From Winogradskyella flava (GTDB lineage: Bacteria > Bacteroidota > Bacteroidia > Flavobacteriales > Flavobacteriaceae), in assembly GCF_014243395.1 (NCBI RefSeq), contig NZ_JACLCP010000002.1, forward strand, positions 558,001 to 622,000: a DNA stretch of 64,000 bases, read 5' to 3'. The position numbers were made by a program, and so were the translations under genes. This document shows, one piece after another, positions 18,077 through 27,115 of the stretch (the stretch's first letter is position 1; every line of letters begins with the position of its first letter). The notes below the pieces were generated by a model, which saw only the letters and a list, made by a program, of their open reading frames with translations, did no database searches and was not told the origin of the DNA.

Positions 18077-18430
18077 TTAAGCTTTTAAACTCCATTTGTA
18101 AACTAAAATCCCTAATCGACCAATTACAAATGAAAACACACCAAAAGTTATGGTTAATAAAGAGACTTTTAGTCCTGCAGAAAAAAGGTCTGGTCTTGTT
18201 TCACCTAGTGCTTCTACCATATCAAACAGTTCAATAATTCCTAATAAAGACCCAAGGCAGCCAATAACGAGTGATAGTAAACTTGAATCTACAGCAAGAC
18301 TAATCATCTTTTTAGAATGTATTTCGTCTTTAGTTTTGCCTATAAAGGCTTTTGCTATAAAAAATAATGATAGTATTAATAGTACTAAAATAATGTACAT
18401 AATTGGGCCGCCATCGTTTAATAATCTCAT
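18077..18430 (-). CDS. Short MotA/TolQ/ExbB-like membrane protein
   Basis: 117 residues with three hydrophobic segments, at about 8-28, 47-68 and 85-107. The segment LLSLVIGCLGSLLGIIELFDMVEAL, followed by LFSAGLKVSLLTITFGVFSFVIGR, matches the proton-channel core of the MotA/TolQ/ExbB family (the GLLGTVxGI and A-L-xTTxxGL blocks). It lacks the cytoplasmic loop found in full ExbB. Likely an inner-membrane protein. It heads a unit with the TonB-C-like lipoprotein. The intergenic gap to the divergent LytS gene (196 bp) holds direct repeats. Confidence 0.72.
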   Translation of the reverse strand: MRLLNDGGPIMYIILVLLILSLFFIAKAFIGKTKDEIHSKKMISLAVDSSLLSLVIGCLGSLLGIIELFDMVEALGETRPDLFSAGLKVSLLTITFGVFSFVIGRLGILVYKWSLKA

Positions 18431-18530
18431 AGTAAACTATTTTAAAATGTTAGTGTTGATCAAATTTAAGATGAAATCAAACTTCAAAAAATTGTTTTGC
18501 GACCAACAACCAATTTTAAGTTGGATTTAA

Positions 18531-18593
18531 CTACAAAAGTCAAAACGCTAACAAAATACGTCATTCGTCTACAAAACAATTATGACTACAAAA
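18531..18593 (+). promoter_or_regulatory. CTACAAAA direct repeats upstream of the LytS/LytTR operon
   Basis: CTACAAAA occurs at 18531-18538, 18569-18576 and 18586-18593, with a variant CTAACAAAA at 18548-18556. The copies form two pairs each spaced 17 bp start to start. LytTR regulators bind direct repeats, so autoregulation is a reasonable inference. TATCATTG at 18601 could be the -7 element. Confidence 0.5.
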
Positions 18594-18626
18594 AATAAGT
18601 TATCATTGTAGAATTATATTATAGAA

Positions 18627-19685
18627 GTGAAGAAAAATCCAAAAATAACAACACATCTAAAACGAGCTCTACTGCATATTTTATTTTGGATTTTTATTTT
18701 ATTATTCTTCACTTCTATTTTTGGCGTGGGCAACACAATTGATATGAATGTTGTTTACTTTTCGCTTTTTTTAATGCCAGTAACTATTGGTGCCACTTAT
18801 GTTTCTATTTACAAACTATTACCTGATTATCTAATTACAAAACGCTACTTTCTATTTGGATTGTACAGTATTTACACATTAATCATTTTAATATTTGGTG
18901 CTATCTTTTCAATATTTTTTGCATTAGCTTTTCTCACAGATTTTAAGTTTGAAAAAATGACTGTTTTAAGCAAAAGCAGTGTTTTTATCATTACAAGTAT
19001 TTGTTTGGTTACTTTGATTGTTAGTGCATTTAAATTGTTAAAGTTAAATTTAAAACAATCCAAAAATAACGCAGAGCTAGAAGCTAAAATCTTAGAAGCG
19101 CAACTAAAACTTAAAGACCAAGAGTTGAAATACCTGAAAATGCAAATACACCCACATTTTCTATTTAACACCTTGAATACCATGTATGGTTATGCTTTAA
19201 AAAAAGCTGAGGAAACCCCAGAAATGATATTAAAGCTTTCTAACCTTTTAGACTATCTATTGTATCAAGTCGATAAACCTTTAGTACCATTAGCTCATGA
19301 AATCAATCACATTAAGGATTATATAAGCTTAGAGCAAATGCGCTTTAATGAGACGCTATATGTTACTTTTTCTGAGGAAAGCTGCTCTAATTCAATTGAA
19401 GTGGCTCCTATGCTATTTTTACCTTTTGTAGAAAATAGTTTTAAGCATGGTAAGATTGAAGATGGAATTCTAAGTATTGATATTTCAATACAATGCGAGG
19501 CTAATAATATCAAATTCAATATTAAAAATTCACATACAAAATCGACACCAACACAACTTGGCATTGGGTTAGAAAATATTAAAAAGCGTTTAGAATTGCT
19601 TTACAGCGACCGCTATGAGTTAAACATTAATGAGGATGACCATTGGTTTGAAGTACAACTTAAACTCTCTTTGGCCCATGCCTAA
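18627..19685 (+). CDS. LytS-like sensor histidine kinase
   Basis: 352 residues from a GTG at 18627. Four membrane helices lie within residues 12-140, with no large periplasmic domain. A coiled-coil linker (KNNAELEAKILEAQLKLKD) follows, then the His_kinase (LytS) box HPHFLFNTLN starting at 175, where His177 is the likely phosphorylated residue. An HATPase domain contains LPFVENSFKHG (N-box) and IGLENIKKRL. It phosphorylates the LytTR regulator whose gene overlaps its stop by 8 bp. The stimulus is unknown. Confidence 0.92.
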   Translation: MKKNPKITTHLKRALLHILFWIFILLFFTSIFGVGNTIDMNVVYFSLFLMPVTIGATYVSIYKLLPDYLITKRYFLFGLYSIYTLIILIFGAIFSIFFALAFLTDFKFEKMTVLSKSSVFIITSICLVTLIVSAFKLLKLNLKQSKNNAELEAKILEAQLKLKDQELKYLKMQIHPHFLFNTLNTMYGYALKKAEETPEMILKLSNLLDYLLYQVDKPLVPLAHEINHIKDYISLEQMRFNETLYVTFSEESCSNSIEVAPMLFLPFVENSFKHGKIEDGILSIDISIQCEANNIKFNIKNSHTKSTPTQLGIGLENIKKRLELLYSDRYELNINEDDHWFEVQLKLSLAHA

Positions 19686-20388
19686 AACTATTTCTTGCAT
19701 AATTGTCGACGATGAAGCTATAGCTAGAGAAGTAATTGCCGTTCATCTTTCTAATATTGACAACATAGAAGTCGTTACTCAATGTAAAAACGCCATTGAA
19801 GCTTTTAATTTTATTAGTAACAACAAAGTTGATTTAATATTTTTGGATATTAATATGCCCGAAATTTCGGGTATAGCTTTTGCTAAATCTATTAATAAGA
19901 ATATTAAAATTATTTTTACTACCGCATACCGAGACTATGCCGTTGAAGGTTTTGATTTGAGGGCTGTAGACTATCTGTTAAAACCGATAGCTTTTGAGCG
20001 TTTATTGCAAGCTATAAATCGTTATCATGAAGTAAGTACTCCTCTAAAAAAAGAGAAAACTGAAGTATCAAATGATAACGACTTCATTTTTGTTCGTGCT
20101 AACCGTAGAATGTTAAAAGTCGATTTCGATAACATGGTTTACATAGAAAGCCTAAGTGATTACATAAAAATCCATTTAAATGATGGAATCATCATTACCA
20201 GAGAAACGATAAGTGCCATTGAAGCCAAACTTCCCAAGAATCAATTTCTAAGAATTCATCGTTCTTATATTGTCCGTTTATCGAAAATTCAATCGTTTAC
20301 TAATGAGGAAGTTACAGTTAATCGAAAAGCTTTGCCCATTAGTCGAAGTTATAAGAAAGATGTTTTGAAACATCTAGAAAAGTTTTAA
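19678..20388 (+). CDS. LytTR-family response regulator
   Basis: 236 residues from the ATG at 19678, which overlaps the kinase stop (ATGCCTAA). The receiver domain has the acidic pair DDE near residue 11, phospho-acceptor Asp57 in FLDINMPEISG, and the switch Thr and Lys in IIFTTAYRDYAVEG and YLLKPIAF. The C-terminal LytTR DNA-binding domain has MVYIESLSDYIKIHL and NQFLRIHRSYIVRLSKI. Longer starts would lie inside the kinase gene. Probable target: the CTACAAAA repeats upstream of its own operon. Confidence 0.93.
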   Translation: MPKTISCIIVDDEAIAREVIAVHLSNIDNIEVVTQCKNAIEAFNFISNNKVDLIFLDINMPEISGIAFAKSINKNIKIIFTTAYRDYAVEGFDLRAVDYLLKPIAFERLLQAINRYHEVSTPLKKEKTEVSNDNDFIFVRANRRMLKVDFDNMVYIESLSDYIKIHLNDGIIITRETISAIEAKLPKNQFLRIHRSYIVRLSKIQSFTNEEVTVNRKALPISRSYKKDVLKHLEKF

Positions 20389-20420
20389 CTTTAGATAAAT
20401 AAAAGCCCGAATTTAACGTT

Positions 20421-20445
20421 ATAATAGCCCTTACTATTATTTTTT
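20421..20445 (+). terminator. Probable terminator after the LytS/LytTR operon
   Basis: ATAATAG-CCCTTA-CTATTAT (20421-20440) makes a 7-bp A/T-rich stem followed by five T. It is weak but well placed, 33 bp after the stop codon. Confidence 0.5.
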
Positions 20446-20456
20446 AACCGCTTATT

Positions 20457-21047
20457 ATGAGTGCCTATTTACACAACACAATCCCTAATCTAAAACCGTT
20501 TGACTTTGATCGTCATCACGATTCGCACTTTTTAAATCAAAAATGGGTCTTAGTGAATGGTATTTCTGAAAAGAAGTCAGTTTATACCTTTAAAGAAGAT
20601 AACGTCCTAGAAATTTCAAGAAAAGACAACATTATCAAGACCTCTTGGACACTTGATATTCAAAATGTGTTTTCTATTGAAACCGAAGATGGACTAATTA
20701 GCGTAAAAGCCTATTTTAAAGATGAAGACATATTAGTACTTAATCATCAAGATAAGGATGAGTTTGCCATGTATATCAATACTACTGATTATGACGATGA
20801 GATTAACAGTGTTGCCGATATTCAGAATTACCTAAAAGAGAAATACCAAAAAAGAGTAAGTAATGTTATCTATGAACACGAATTCTACTATATTTCTGAA
20901 TCTGAAGAATTTGGTCCAAATACGGTTGAAGAACTTACTGACAAAGTAAAAAGCGAGGAGATTAGCGCTTATTGTTTTGTGCGAGATGTCAATGAGAATG
21001 ATTACTCCAAACGCTTGCGAATTGTAGATTTGATGCAGGAGCTTTAA
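20457..21047 (+). CDS. Unknown cytoplasmic protein with a possible GYF_2-like end
   Basis: 196 residues without signal peptide or membrane helix. Residues 25-105 are beta-rich (WVLVNGISEKKSVYTFKEDN, LEISRKDNIIKTSWTLD). The C-terminal 50 residues, EFYYISESEEFGPNTVEEL followed by KSEEISAYCFVRD, resemble the GYF_2 (DUF4339) pattern in which an aromatic pair and a GP turn form a small peptide-binding fold. Assignment is tentative. Its stop codon overlaps the stop of the convergent DUF922 gene. Confidence 0.7.
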   Translation: MSAYLHNTIPNLKPFDFDRHHDSHFLNQKWVLVNGISEKKSVYTFKEDNVLEISRKDNIIKTSWTLDIQNVFSIETEDGLISVKAYFKDEDILVLNHQDKDEFAMYINTTDYDDEINSVADIQNYLKEKYQKRVSNVIYEHEFYYISESEEFGPNTVEELTDKVKSEEISAYCFVRDVNENDYSKRLRIVDLMQEL

Positions 21048-21877
21048 TTACTTTTATAAAATTCATATTTGGCTAATTCTAACTCAACTACTGCTTCCCA
21101 ATGCTCTTGAGTTTCTTTCTTATCACCACGTTTCGTTTCTTGGTCGTAACGTTCTTGTCGGTTTCTCATTTCATTAAATACGCGATCAAAAATGGATCTG
21201 GCCATTGCAACATTATCGCTAGTTATATTAGCGTCTGCTAGTTCTTTTCTCAATTTTCTTGAATATATTTCCGTAATATCAAAATGAATTTGTTCATGAC
21301 GCAGTACATAGTCGTTTCTGCCCTCTGGTAAAACCCAACTATTATACGTATTAAAGACACTTTGGACAAAAACCTTTCCTTCTTTAAACATATTGATTCC
21401 CGATTCGTAACCAAATCCAGAATTAGTTAAAGCTAAAGCATCGGGAAAGTTAATAGTATCTGATTTTCCCTTAAAGTCATCCCAAGTGAGTTTCCTATCT
21501 GCACTCCATTCTATTTTGGTCTCATATAATTTTGGATTCTCCACTTTGTATATATTGGCTTTCAATCTATGACAAGTGCTCCATTTATCTGGAATTTTGT
21601 GCTCCGTGATTTTTACTACGTTGGCTCCAGATTGTCTTGCAAGTGCCTTTAAATTAAGAATATTTTCATAATATGTGCAATTAACTGCGAGACCACCATC
21701 TTTAGCAATTATAGAACCGATCAATTCTTCTACAATGGTCTGGTCGTCAGAAATATCCAAAACTATGACTAATGCATCTTCAGAAAGCGGTACTAAGGTC
21801 TTGTCTATATTGGTTTTCAACTTAGGCGAACAGGCAGTAAATCCAATACATAGTAAATAAAGAATATGTTTTTTCAT
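21044..21877 (-). CDS. DUF922-type secreted putative zinc peptidase lipoprotein
   Basis: 277 residues from ATG 21877. Signal ends GFTAC, giving a lipid-anchored Cys near residue 16. The segment ADRKLTWDDFKG and the later RHEQIHFDITEIYSRKLRKE are characteristic of DUF922. HEQIH is an HExxH-like motif: the Glu is replaced in position by the E of H-E-Q-I-H, so the zinc-binding pattern is intact. Probable envelope metallopeptidase; substrate unknown. An in-frame start at 21904 adds nine residues that would break the signal peptide and overlap the upstream terminator. Confidence 0.8.
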   Translation of the reverse strand: MKKHILYLLCIGFTACSPKLKTNIDKTLVPLSEDALVIVLDISDDQTIVEELIGSIIAKDGGLAVNCTYYENILNLKALARQSGANVVKITEHKIPDKWSTCHRLKANIYKVENPKLYETKIEWSADRKLTWDDFKGKSDTINFPDALALTNSGFGYESGINMFKEGKVFVQSVFNTYNSWVLPEGRNDYVLRHEQIHFDITEIYSRKLRKELADANITSDNVAMARSIFDRVFNEMRNRQERYDQETKRGDKKETQEHWEAVVELELAKYEFYKSN

Positions 21878-21892
21878 TGAGCTAAAATAAAA

Positions 21893-21917
21893 AAAGCGAA
21901 CCATTTGGCTCGCCTTT
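21893..21917 (-). terminator. Intrinsic terminator of the GTTCGC type (copy 2)
   Basis: On the minus strand GCGAGCC-AAAT-GGTTCGC pairs over seven positions with one G-U wobble and is followed by seven T. It ends transcription of the serine-hydrolase gene stopping at 21965. The wobble works only in this orientation. Confidence 0.75.
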
Positions 21918-21964
21918 ATTTTAATATAATCAAGTCATAACGACCTATACTTTACTACAATTTA

Positions 21965-23752
21965 TTATTCTTTTAATTTTTTTCCAAACGTCTCCCGACC
22001 ATTCTGATTTAAAGTCATACTTTCTACCTCACCTTCTACGCTTCTATTAAAAGTAACTTCTGCCTTAACTTCTTCTACATAAAACTTATCTTCAGACATT
22101 GCAATAATAATAAGAGCGCTTTGGCCTTTTGGTTTAGCAATTAATTTGCCATCTTCTATTGAAATATTGACTATAAAATCTGCTGACAACTGATAATTAC
22201 CAATGTAATCATTTAATTTTGACGCATCAACTTCAAATGCTTTTGGCAAGCTACCTAAATCAACATTTAAGGATTTTAAAATATCAATAGCACTCGTATT
22301 TGCAGGATTAAGCTCAACAGACTTTTTATAGTTTATAATAGCTTTTTCTTTATTGCCATTTTCTAATAAGGCCTCGGCATAACTATCATATACATTAGAT
22401 GACTCAGGAAACTGATCAACATTTAACTTAAAAACAGCCACTGCTTTAGCAGTCTCTTTTCGTCTCATGTAATAATATCCAAAATCATTTAGTATACGTT
22501 CAGAAAAATTATAATCCTCAGATCTATTAGTTTTTAATGCCTCATAAACTGTACCTAGATTGGTTGTTCCTTCAGCATCTATAACTGCTTTAAGCTTGCC
22601 TGCAATTGAGGGTTTAACGAAACATCTATTTCCCATAGATTCTCCTGTCTTCCATTGAATCCAGTCGCAAAACACTTGCGTATAAATATTATATCCAGAC
22701 CCTCCATTAGTCATCATAATAAACCCATCATTTGTATCTGGGTTTACCCTAAAAAACGCATGCCAACCTGAGTTTGCTCCACCATGACCCTTTAGGGTAT
22801 ATGACACATTAGGAATGTTTTGTACTTGATAACCTAAGCCGTAACTATCATTAGAAGCTGGTGCCGGTTTCATCATTTCTTCAATAGTACTTTCTTTTAA
22901 AACAGCATTATATTTTTGATTATCTGTATGAGCAAATAGGCTTGCATAAGCAAATCTTGTAAAGTCTTCGATAGTAGTATGTAATCCTGCAGCCGCTTGT
23001 GCTGTAAACAACTCAAAATCTATTTGTTCTCCGAAACCATCATGTTCTAAAGATGAGTTTTCAAGTATGGTTTTATCAATTTTATAACTGCTATTCCTCA
23101 TACCTAATGGGTTTAAAATTGCCGTTTGTATATAGTCTTCAAATTTTTGCCCTGTAACTTCCTCTATTATCAATTGTAAGATTGTATATCCACCTCCTGA
23201 ATATTTCCATTTTGTTCCTGGTTCCATAATCATTTCTACTCTACCAGGTCCATTATTTCGTCCATTTAGAGACTCTTCAATAGTAGATAAACGATCTTTA
23301 GCTGTCCATCCTGGATATCCATGAAGTGATAATCCCGCTGTATGACTTAGTAATCGCCTTATCGTTACTTTTTTAGAATCAAACTTAGATTCAGGTAATT
23401 GCCAGCGTGTCAAATATTTTTCAGCTGGTGCATCTAAATCAATTTCACCTGCTTCAACGAGTTTCATAATTCCCCAAGCTGCAATAGTTTTGGATATAGA
23501 ACCAATATTAAACCCTGTTTGATTTGTTACTTTTTCAGCTTTAACAGCATCTGCATAACCATAAGCCTTTTGCAATACAAGTTCACCATTTTCGATAACA
23601 GCAATAGCTGTACCAGGCACCATAAATTTTTCCAACAATTTTGGAATTTTTTGGTCTAATTCTTCAATAAAAGTATTAATGGTTTGAGATGTATCTTGTG
23701 CCGATAGTGTTAAGGATACTAGAAGAACGAGAAACGTGAATTTTTTGAGCAT
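21965..23752 (-). CDS. Exported serine hydrolase (beta-lactamase family) with TPRs
   Basis: 595 residues, signal peptide 1-18. The catalytic SISK is at 85-88, the second motif reads YSG at 184-186 (Asn replaced by Gly, as in many Bacteroidota members), and GHGGANSGW supplies the HxG-type third motif. The segment 420-490 contains two TPR-like helices (ADALLENGNKEKAIINYKKS-type), and a beta-rich DUF3471-like tail follows. It resembles a second, longer version of the protein at 15965-17284. It probably acts on peptidoglycan or a small ester in the periplasm. Confidence 0.88.
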   Translation of the reverse strand: MLKKFTFLVLLVSLTLSAQDTSQTINTFIEELDQKIPKLLEKFMVPGTAIAVIENGELVLQKAYGYADAVKAEKVTNQTGFNIGSISKTIAAWGIMKLVEAGEIDLDAPAEKYLTRWQLPESKFDSKKVTIRRLLSHTAGLSLHGYPGWTAKDRLSTIEESLNGRNNGPGRVEMIMEPGTKWKYSGGGYTILQLIIEEVTGQKFEDYIQTAILNPLGMRNSSYKIDKTILENSSLEHDGFGEQIDFELFTAQAAAGLHTTIEDFTRFAYASLFAHTDNQKYNAVLKESTIEEMMKPAPASNDSYGLGYQVQNIPNVSYTLKGHGGANSGWHAFFRVNPDTNDGFIMMTNGGSGYNIYTQVFCDWIQWKTGESMGNRCFVKPSIAGKLKAVIDAEGTTNLGTVYEALKTNRSEDYNFSERILNDFGYYYMRRKETAKAVAVFKLNVDQFPESSNVYDSYAEALLENGNKEKAIINYKKSVELNPANTSAIDILKSLNVDLGSLPKAFEVDASKLNDYIGNYQLSADFIVNISIEDGKLIAKPKGQSALIIIAMSEDKFYVEEVKAEVTFNRSVEGEVESMTLNQNGRETFGKKLKE

Positions 23753-23879
23753 GTCAAGTGAGTTTAGTGATTAGCAAAAAGCAATGTATGCTATTAAGAC
23801 GAATGCTTAACACTTTCGTTACAGCACTCAAGTTTTTTAAATTTATAAAAACGGTATTGAGGTATGATTTGTGTATAAA

Positions 23880-23907
23880 AAAAAGCGAACAAAATTTGTT
23901 CGCTTTT
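23880..23907 (-). terminator. Intrinsic terminator of the GTTCGC type (copy 3)
   Basis: AAAAGCGAAC-AAAATTT-GTTCGCTTTT, with eight A on the plus-strand left side giving a long U-tract in minus-strand RNA. It terminates the lipoamide dehydrogenase transcript (stop at 23945). The rest of the 23753-23944 gap holds nothing else I can identify. Confidence 0.85.
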
Positions 23908-23944
23908 AGACTCTGAAACGAATTCAGAATGATCATATCATATT

Positions 23945-25345
23945 TCAAACATGCAATGGTCGATTATCTGTAGCTGCTAAAGCCGCTTCTTTTACTGCCT
24001 CTGCAAATGTAGGATGCGCATGTGAGTATCTAGAGATGTCTTCAGCTGAAGCTCTAAACTCCATAGCCGTCACTGCTTCTGCAATTAAATCGGCACAACG
24101 TGCACCTATCATATGTACACCTAATACTTCATCGGTGGTCTTATCAGCTAATATTTTTACAAACCCATCAATATCACCACTGGCTCTTGCTCTACCTAAA
24201 GCTCTAAATGGAAACTGACCAACTTTGTATTCTGTACCTGCATCTTTTAATTCTTCTTCCGTTTTACCAACCGCAGCAACTTCAGGCCATGTATAAACTA
24301 CACCTGGAATTAAATTATAGTCGATATGTGGTTTTTGTCCTGCTAAAGTTTCGGCCACAAATACGCCTTCTTCTTCAGCTTTATGAGCCAACATGGCACC
24401 TCTTACCACATCACCTATAGCGTATATATTAGAAGCAGACGTTTGCAAGTGCTCATTAACTTCCACCTGTCCTCTATCGTTAATATTTACGCCTGCTGCT
24501 TCGGCATTTAAACCATCTGTATATGGTCTTCTTCCAACTGAAACTAGACAATAATCACCTTTAAACTCAACGACTTCTCCTTTTTTATTTTCGGCCTTTA
24601 CAATGACCTCTTCACCTTTACGCTCAACAGATTGCACTTTGTGAGACATCATCATGTTACACTTCGCTTTCTTAAAGACCTTATTTAATTCTTTAGATAA
24701 ACCAGCATCCATAGTTGGCAGGATTCTGTCCATATATTCTACAACAGTTACCTCAGCCCCTAGTCGACGATACACTTGTCCAAGCTCCAAACCAATGACG
24801 CCTCCTCCTATGATGATTAGGTGTTTTGGTATTTCTTTCAGCTTTAAAGCTTCTGTAGACGTGATGACACGTTCTTTATCTAAAGTTATAAAAGGTAAAT
24901 TTGATGGTTTTGAGCCTGTTGCTATAATAATATGCTTTGCTTCGATCTCACCTGCATCTTTTCCGTCGATTTTTATATGTGTAGCATCTTTAAAAGAACC
25001 CAAACCTTCGTAAACATCAATATTATTCTTTTTCATTAAGAAATCAATACCTCCAGTGGTTTGATCCACCACCGCTTGTTTACGAGCTATCATCTTTTCG
25101 AGATTTACCTTGATTTCTCCAGGAATCTCAATGCCATGCTCTTCAAAATGTTTGGTGGCTTCTTCATAATGGTGAGATGAACTCAATAAGGCTTTACTGG
25201 GAATACATCCAACATTAAGACATGTACCACCAAGTGTTGAGTATTTTTCAATAATGGCCGTTGTCATGCCTAATTGTGCACAACGAATTGCTGCTACATA
25301 TCCACCAGGTCCTGAACCTATTATTGCTACATCGTATGATTTCAT
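23945..25345 (-). CDS. lpdA: Dihydrolipoyl dehydrogenase (E3)
   Basis: 466 residues, full length. A flavoprotein that reoxidises dihydrolipoamide in pyruvate and 2-oxoglutarate dehydrogenases and the glycine cleavage system. The FAD-binding GSGPGG is at 10-15, the redox-active pair Cys42/Cys47 lies in GGTCLNVGCIPSK, and the NAD-binding GGGVIGLELG is near 182. The C-terminal dimer domain holds HPTFAE at 444-449, where His444 and Glu449 are the catalytic pair. Cytoplasmic. Single gene with its own terminator; no E1 or E2 gene is nearby. Confidence 0.96.
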   Translation of the reverse strand: MKSYDVAIIGSGPGGYVAAIRCAQLGMTTAIIEKYSTLGGTCLNVGCIPSKALLSSSHHYEEATKHFEEHGIEIPGEIKVNLEKMIARKQAVVDQTTGGIDFLMKKNNIDVYEGLGSFKDATHIKIDGKDAGEIEAKHIIIATGSKPSNLPFITLDKERVITSTEALKLKEIPKHLIIIGGGVIGLELGQVYRRLGAEVTVVEYMDRILPTMDAGLSKELNKVFKKAKCNMMMSHKVQSVERKGEEVIVKAENKKGEVVEFKGDYCLVSVGRRPYTDGLNAEAAGVNINDRGQVEVNEHLQTSASNIYAIGDVVRGAMLAHKAEEEGVFVAETLAGQKPHIDYNLIPGVVYTWPEVAAVGKTEEELKDAGTEYKVGQFPFRALGRARASGDIDGFVKILADKTTDEVLGVHMIGARCADLIAEAVTAMEFRASAEDISRYSHAHPTFAEAVKEAALAATDNRPLHV

Positions 25346-25423
25346 AAAACGGATTTTATCTAGTTAAAAACGATAGCAAAAATACAACTTAGATTAATGA
25401 TTAGCGAATTTTAAAACCCAATA

Positions 25424-27034
25424 TTAGTTCACTTTTTTGTTTTCAATATCATTTAGAATCCATTCGAGTTCTGGGTCTCTTTTATCCATTCGATCTTGAA
25501 AAGTTGGTAAGATCTCCACATCTGGCTTTACACCATAACCATCTGGACTAATCTTATGGGGCGCATCAATATGAGCCAAACCTATGCGCGCCCTGACTTT
25601 TGTATTTGGTAGTTCATAGATCTTATAAAACCCTGCAACGGTTCCATTGTAGGCGCCTCCAGTCTCCTCGCCTACAAATGTGGCACGTTTGTCTCCATGC
25701 AATTTTGTTGATAAGACTGAAGATGCCGAGAATGAATTACCGTTAATTAAAACATAAATTTTTCCTTTAAAATTTGTTGGTTTAGGTTCTTGGGTTCTAG
25801 ACGCCTTAAATCGATAATATAATTTTCCGTCTTTCTTTTTGGTTTTAAACAAGTCATAGCCGTAAATAAACGGCGAGATTAAACCTGCAAGAGTCTTTAC
25901 AACAACAGGTCTCGAATTACTCATTAAACTTTTTAAGAACGGTGATCGTGAATTAATCTCGCTAGGGTTAATCATTACAAATTCCTTATCGGTTAAATAT
26001 GAATACAAGTATGTGATTTCTTTAAGGCGACCACCGAAATTGTTTCTTAAATCAATAATTAGCGTTTCGGCACTCAGTGAATCTATGGCCTTGAAACTTT
26101 CATCATAAAACGCTTCGTAATTACCATTAGAAAACCCCCTAATCTTTAAAAGCGCGACAGAACTATCCTTACCTATAAAATTTAAATTTCTAGTATATTC
26201 TTTTCGTTGGGCTACATAACCGTATTTACTATTATGCTCGCGCTTGGCCTTAGCTTCGAGTTTTTTTGCTTTTCGCTCTGCTTTGGTGAGCTTTACTTTA
26301 GTCCTTTTTATAGTTTGGAGCGAATCCTTTTTTAGTGAATCTGATGCTTTGGATGCAAATTTATCTTTAAGCGCACGCTTGTAGAATTTGACAAATGTAG
26401 AATCTGAATTTCGTAGTGTTAATGAAATACTATCAAAGCGACCTTTATCGTTGACATAATATCGCATAAAGCGATTACCTAGAATTCTATTATAGAATGT
26501 TGTATTGTAGCCATCTGATGCAAATCGCTTTTTATACTGTTTTATTAAATCCGTTGGCCTTTCACTTTCCACCATGAGCACTTCGCTTCCAACAAGCAAA
26601 GAATCATTTCCTCTTGCATTTACAATTAATAACTTGTTATCTAAATATTCAAAATCCAGATTGTTGATATCAAATTTCATCTTATTTAATACCTTGCGCT
26701 CTTTTCTATCAAATTGCCTAGATGGAGGCGATACAGACATATGGCCTTGTCCAATATACTTGGTGACTTGAGACAATTGCTTATAGAATGTGCGACTGTC
26801 CATAGGCTCGTCAATTGCATTTTTTAAGCTATCGAATTTAAAATCTAATATATCCTTGGGTGTAAACTGATATAAATGTGGGTGATGCCGTTTTAGTTGC
26901 TTGTAGACTTTATCAATATCTTTATGTAAATCGGCAACTGGATGTAGTTTTGTGATTTGTGCATTGTGCTTCTCCACACTTGCGCAAGAGGCGAATACTA
27001 AGGAGATATAAAGGAAAAATAATATTTTTTGCAT
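25424..27034 (-). CDS. S41-family peptidase lipoprotein
   Basis: 536 residues; the signal ends FASC (near 15-18), a good lipobox. Residues 30-130 are an N-terminal helical region. A PDZ-like stretch is followed by a very basic insertion around 215-265 (KLTKAERKAKKLEAKAKRE). The S41 catalytic core has TLIDLRNNFGG-type and the nucleophile in NGNSFSASSV, followed by GEETGGAYNG. Related C-terminal-processing peptidases trim exported proteins. The Lys-rich insertion is unusual and may contact peptidoglycan or polyanions, which is speculation. Confidence 0.87.
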   Translation of the reverse strand: MQKILFFLYISLVFASCASVEKHNAQITKLHPVADLHKDIDKVYKQLKRHHPHLYQFTPKDILDFKFDSLKNAIDEPMDSRTFYKQLSQVTKYIGQGHMSVSPPSRQFDRKERKVLNKMKFDINNLDFEYLDNKLLIVNARGNDSLLVGSEVLMVESERPTDLIKQYKKRFASDGYNTTFYNRILGNRFMRYYVNDKGRFDSISLTLRNSDSTFVKFYKRALKDKFASKASDSLKKDSLQTIKRTKVKLTKAERKAKKLEAKAKREHNSKYGYVAQRKEYTRNLNFIGKDSSVALLKIRGFSNGNYEAFYDESFKAIDSLSAETLIIDLRNNFGGRLKEITYLYSYLTDKEFVMINPSEINSRSPFLKSLMSNSRPVVVKTLAGLISPFIYGYDLFKTKKKDGKLYYRFKASRTQEPKPTNFKGKIYVLINGNSFSASSVLSTKLHGDKRATFVGEETGGAYNGTVAGFYKIYELPNTKVRARIGLAHIDAPHKISPDGYGVKPDVEILPTFQDRMDKRDPELEWILNDIENKKVN

Positions 27035-27115
27035 TGATGGCTGTTTATTTTATTAATACGTTATATCTATACAGACGTAAATAACATCGAAAGAGTTGCC
27101 TGATCTCTATTTTTT

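Noticed and set aside
23754..23948. Minus-strand frame of 64 codons
   Set aside because: It spans the terminator at 23880 and has no signal, motif or credible start.
24654..25013. Plus-strand frame of 119 codons antisense to lpdA
   Set aside because: Complement of a strongly conserved enzyme gene; composition follows that gene's codon pattern.
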